DNA from: Nostoc sp. 'Lobaria pulmonaria (5183) cyanobiont'
GTDB taxonomy: Bacteria; Cyanobacteriota; Cyanobacteriia; Cyanobacteriales; Nostocaceae
Direction: 5' to 3'
DNA: 64,000 nt
Assembly (NCBI RefSeq): GCF_002949795.1
Contig: NZ_CP026692.1
Span: forward strand, 679,501-743,500
A program made the translations under genes and the position numbers. Under the pieces are notes generated by a model that was not told the DNA's origin, searched no databases, and saw nothing but the letters and a program-made list of their open reading frames with translations. Positions 61,833 through 64,000 of this stretch are shown here, piece after piece; the stretch's first letter is position 1; every line of letters begins with the position of its first letter.

Positions 61833-61991
61833 ATGCGAGATGGATACAGTCCTACTGAAATCATCCTCGCGGCGGCATTTTTGACTTCATTATCCATTGG
61901 GGGAATTACCTCTGTGATTGTGGCGATTACGGGTTTAGTTAAAACTTTAGTGCCTGTAATGGTAAGCCCAACAAGGGAAAAAAAGAAGTAA
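61833..61991 (+). CDS. 52-residue putative transmembrane protein
   Basis: ATG at 61833, TAA at 61989-61991. The frame is open upstream to 61737 with protein-like composition but no better start. The product is MRDGYSPTEI followed by a 30-residue hydrophobic segment (LAAAFLTSLSIGGI, VIVAITGLVKTLVPV) and a basic end (PTREKKK), positive-inside. No clear ribosome-binding site. It is divergent from the NB-ARC gene, with 153 bp between the starts, and might be a small membrane partner, or a remnant. Confidence 0.35.
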   Translation: MRDGYSPTEIILAAAFLTSLSIGGITSVIVAITGLVKTLVPVMVSPTREKKK

Positions 61992-62022
61992 TGAACTTAA
62001 AGCCAAGGTGAATGGAAGTATC

Positions 62023-62138
62023 TTGGATACTCATAAATGTATCTACTAGTATAGTACACCTCTGATGTGCCCATTAAAACTAAAAATATATCAGTAAGAT
62101 AAAGTTTTAAATCGGGCAAGCTTAAACAAAGGGTAAAC
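62023..62138 (-). promoter_or_regulatory. 116-bp leader copy shared with 57856-57971
   Basis: Aligns end to end with the leader at 57856-57971 and carries the same start codon (ATGAGTATCCAA, minus strand, ATG at 62034). Here the start opens only a 31-codon frame (61939-62034) unrelated to the 57475-57867 protein. So the leader is joined to different downstream sequence. Confidence 0.55.
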
Positions 62139-62319
62139 ATTGTGAATGCATCGACTTGCATTGTGAATGCATCGACTTGCATTGTGAATGCATCAACTTG
62201 CATTGTGAATGCATCGACTTGCATTGTAAATGCATCGACTTGCATTGTAAATGCATCAACTTGCATTGTAAATGCATCAACTTGCATTGGGAATACATCA
62301 ACTTGCATTGGGAATACAT
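62139..62319. repeat. 21-bp tandem array C, eight full units plus a partial
   Basis: Units begin at 62139 and every 21 bp thereafter. The first seven have TGCATT-N3-AATGCA; the last two change to ATTGGGAATACAT. It ends 100 bp before the aldo/keto reductase start codon. Confidence 0.95.
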
Positions 62320-62420
62320 CTTGCGGAGTATGTTTCAAAACACACCTTAGCTAGAGTCTCTGTGCCAGATAGCCGTGATATTATACAGCTCGTTCCTGTT
62401 GTTGGTTGTAGGAGACAATT

Positions 62421-63488
62421 ATGGAAATCAGTAGACGCAGCTTGTTAAAAACTGCTTCTGCTTCGGGATTAGTGGCAGCAGGACTTGCGGTTTCGGAAGG
62501 ATTTTTGCAACCGAGCCTCGCTCAAACAGAACCTGTTGATGAAAATACTCAACTGCTAGCCCAAACACCCACTTCAACCCGACGCGGCGAGATGTTGTAT
62601 CGCAGCCTTGGACGCACCAAAGAACAAGTATCTGTGATTGGCTTAGGTGGGTATCACATTGGAAAAATTGAAGAGGAACAAGAAAGTATCAAGCTGATCC
62701 GCAGTGCGATTGATCGCGGCATCAACTTTATGGATAACTCTTGGGACTATAACAACGGACGTAGCCACCGTTGGATGGGAAATGCTCTTAAAAATGGTTA
62801 TCGTCAAAAGGTCTTCCTAATGACGAAAATCGACGGTCGTACCAAAGGCGCTGCCAAAATGCAGATTGATGAATCGCTCAAAGATTTGCAGGTCGATCAC
62901 ATCGATTTAGTGCAGCATCATGAAATACTGCGCTTTGAAGACCCCGATCGGATCTTCGCTCCTGGCGGCGCAATGGAGGCAGTTGTTGAAGCGCAGAAAG
63001 CGGGCAAAATTCGCTATATTGGTTTCACAGGACATAAGAATCCCCAGATTCACCTTCAAATGTTGGAAACTGCTGCACAAAATGATTTCCGCTTCGACAC
63101 CGTGCAGATGCCATTAAATGTGATGGATGCCCATTTTAGAAGTTTTGAACATCAAGTTTTACCTGTGCTAGTCAAAAACAACATTGGTGTCCTGGGAATG
63201 AAATCGATCGGGGAGTCTTACATTCTTAGAAGCAACACGGTTAGCGCGATTGACTGCCTGCACTACGCAATGAATTTGCCCACCTCAGTGGTAATTACGG
63301 GCATCGATAGCATGAGAATTTTAGACCAAGCCTTTGAGGCAGTCCGCACGTTTGAGCCGATGGATCAGGCACGAGTTACAGCACTGTTAGCGCGTACCCG
63401 TGAGGCAGCAGCTAAAGGGCAGTACGAACGATATAAGACCACAACCCAAAATGATAGTACAGCTATGAATCCAGCTTGGCTGGGGTAA
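62421..63488 (+). CDS. Tat-exported aldo/keto reductase
   Basis: 355 residues. Tat signal ISRRSLLKTASASGLVAAG with probable cleavage near LAQ-T. The AKR barrel starts at about 58 (LYRSLGRTKEQVSVIGLGGY). Catalytic tetrad: Asp105 and Tyr110 (FMDNSWDYNNG), Lys136 (LMTKIDG), His166/167 (VQHHEIL). The C-terminus SIGESYI and VVITGIDSM are also usual. It reduces aldehydes or ketones with NADPH; being exported, its cofactor would have to be loaded before transport. Possibly related in role to the exported aldehyde oxidoreductase at 52-56 kb. Confidence 0.92.
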   Translation: MEISRRSLLKTASASGLVAAGLAVSEGFLQPSLAQTEPVDENTQLLAQTPTSTRRGEMLYRSLGRTKEQVSVIGLGGYHIGKIEEEQESIKLIRSAIDRGINFMDNSWDYNNGRSHRWMGNALKNGYRQKVFLMTKIDGRTKGAAKMQIDESLKDLQVDHIDLVQHHEILRFEDPDRIFAPGGAMEAVVEAQKAGKIRYIGFTGHKNPQIHLQMLETAAQNDFRFDTVQMPLNVMDAHFRSFEHQVLPVLVKNNIGVLGMKSIGESYILRSNTVSAIDCLHYAMNLPTSVVITGIDSMRILDQAFEAVRTFEPMDQARVTALLARTREAAAKGQYERYKTTTQNDSTAMNPAWLG

Positions 63489-63676
63489 ATATTAATACTA
63501 TTAACCGTTTTCTGAATGCTAACAGCGATGTCTACGACGGGCTGTGACGCTACGCTATCGGTGACACAATTTTGCAGGTGTGAGTTACGCACATCCTCTC
63601 AAAATAAATTCTTGTGTCACTTGACTCAATGCATTTTCCCAAAAATCCAGAGGATTCACTGCTACCCCGGTATTGA

Positions 63677-63928
63677 TTGCTGCTTTTTGACGGCATGGGC
63701 AAGATGCTGGTGAATCGTGATTTTTCGCCGAGTTTTGCGTTAAAGCACATGCTCAAAGATGCGAATCTGATCGCTCAATTTGCCCAAGATTTAAATTCTC
63801 CAATGCCTGCTGCGGCAATTGTCAGAGAAACGATTAAAACAGCAGTTAATCAAGGGTGGGGAGAAGAAAATGCATCGGCATTCATCAAAGCTTTGGAGTT
63901 AGAAGCAGGAGTAACCGTTGAATCATAA
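63677..63928 (+). pseudogene. C-terminal fragment of a 3-hydroxyisobutyrate dehydrogenase-like gene
   Basis: About 80 codons match the NAD-binding 11 helical domain of the HIBADH family: [37 protein letters not shown] and [15 protein letters not shown]. The N-terminal NAD-binding Rossmann domain is missing and there is no ribosome-binding site. The preceding 63489-63676 is spacer with a GCGATGTCTACGACGGGCT repeat. Probably a non-functional relic. Confidence 0.75.
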
Positions 63929-63961
63929 CTGCAAATTCTTGGATAAAACATGGAGATGATC

Positions 63962-64000
63962 GTGGCTAAATTAACAAATTTACGAGTTGCAGTATTAGCA
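63962..64000 (+). CDS. start of a gene running off the window (PfpI-like N-terminus possible)
   Basis: From the GTG at 63962, with GGAG about six bases upstream, the first 13 residues are MAKLTNLRVAVLA (ATGs at 63950 and 63956 are also in frame). A basic start then a hydrophobic first strand resembles type 1 glutamine amidotransferase/PfpI proteins, but 13 residues cannot prove it. Confidence 0.4.
   Translation, partial: MAKLTNLRVAVLA

Noticed and set aside
56021..62319. CRISPR arrays
   Set aside because: The 21-bp units are directly tandem with no variable spacers, and no cas genes are present.
61997..62354. Second MQVDAFT-type heptad-repeat protein
   Set aside because: Translation of array C and its shared leader. 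The leader similarity at protein level follows from DNA duplication.

Overview
The window looks like chromosome from a filamentous, probably heterocyst-forming cyanobacterium of the Nostoc type. The palindrome GCGATCGC (HIP1) is scattered through genes and spacers. Many spacers hold heptamer short tandem repeats (STRR) typical of Nostocales. The gene content also fits: a DevA-type ABC ATPase, a cyanobacterial 429-residue GlgC, a 78-residue RpoZ, a glycine-rich RRM protein, DUF1818, and several STAND ATPases. Species cannot be settled from the sequence alone.

Layout. 0-9 kb is mostly core: the end of a DevA-like ATPase, a HAD phosphatase, an Uma2-type nuclease, rpsB with a structured leader, tsf, and recG. 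9-20 kb is mixed: a histidine phosphatase, a GT2 glycosyltransferase, two broken genes joined at a HIP1 site, a coiled-coil/TPR protein, a beta-helix/SLH protein and a pentapeptide-repeat protein. 20-33 kb holds tldD, an RRM protein, a Tat-exported protein beside a galactose-oxidase-like radical copper oxidase, a glycogen debranching enzyme, two peroxiredoxins, a DnaJ-type co-chaperone and glgC. 33-34 kb holds several small terminal-inverted-repeat elements.

34-40 kb is the most interesting accessory block. It has a caspase/STAND/WD40 protein, a divergent Trypco1-like protein, a subtilisin-like protease, and a small protein that resembles the protease's own N-terminal prodomain. This reads as a proteolytic conflict or cell-death module with a possible stand-alone inhibitor. 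40-51 kb returns to housekeeping and stress genes (GH13 amylase, fasciclin protein, rpoZ, tRNA-Pro, HIT protein, RibD-type reductase, response regulator, DJ-1/PfpI protein, SRPBCC protein) plus two decayed alcohol dehydrogenase relics. 52-56 kb is a three-gene molybdenum aldehyde oxidoreductase operon with overlapping reading frames.

55.7-62.4 kb is rearranged. A CDF metal exporter sits between direct repeats and a truncated duplicate of a neighbouring gene. Three arrays of a 21-bp repeat occur, each unit carrying a TGCATT-N3-AATGCA dyad. Two of them share a 116-bp flank that ends at a start codon. An NB-ARC/TPR protein with near-identical repeats lies among them. The window ends with a Tat-exported aldo/keto reductase, a 3-hydroxyisobutyrate dehydrogenase relic and the first codons of another gene.

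Together, the alpha-glucan genes (debranching enzyme, glgC, GH13) and redox genes are spread through a chromosome that is being reshaped by short repeats, HIP1 sites and small non-autonomous elements.
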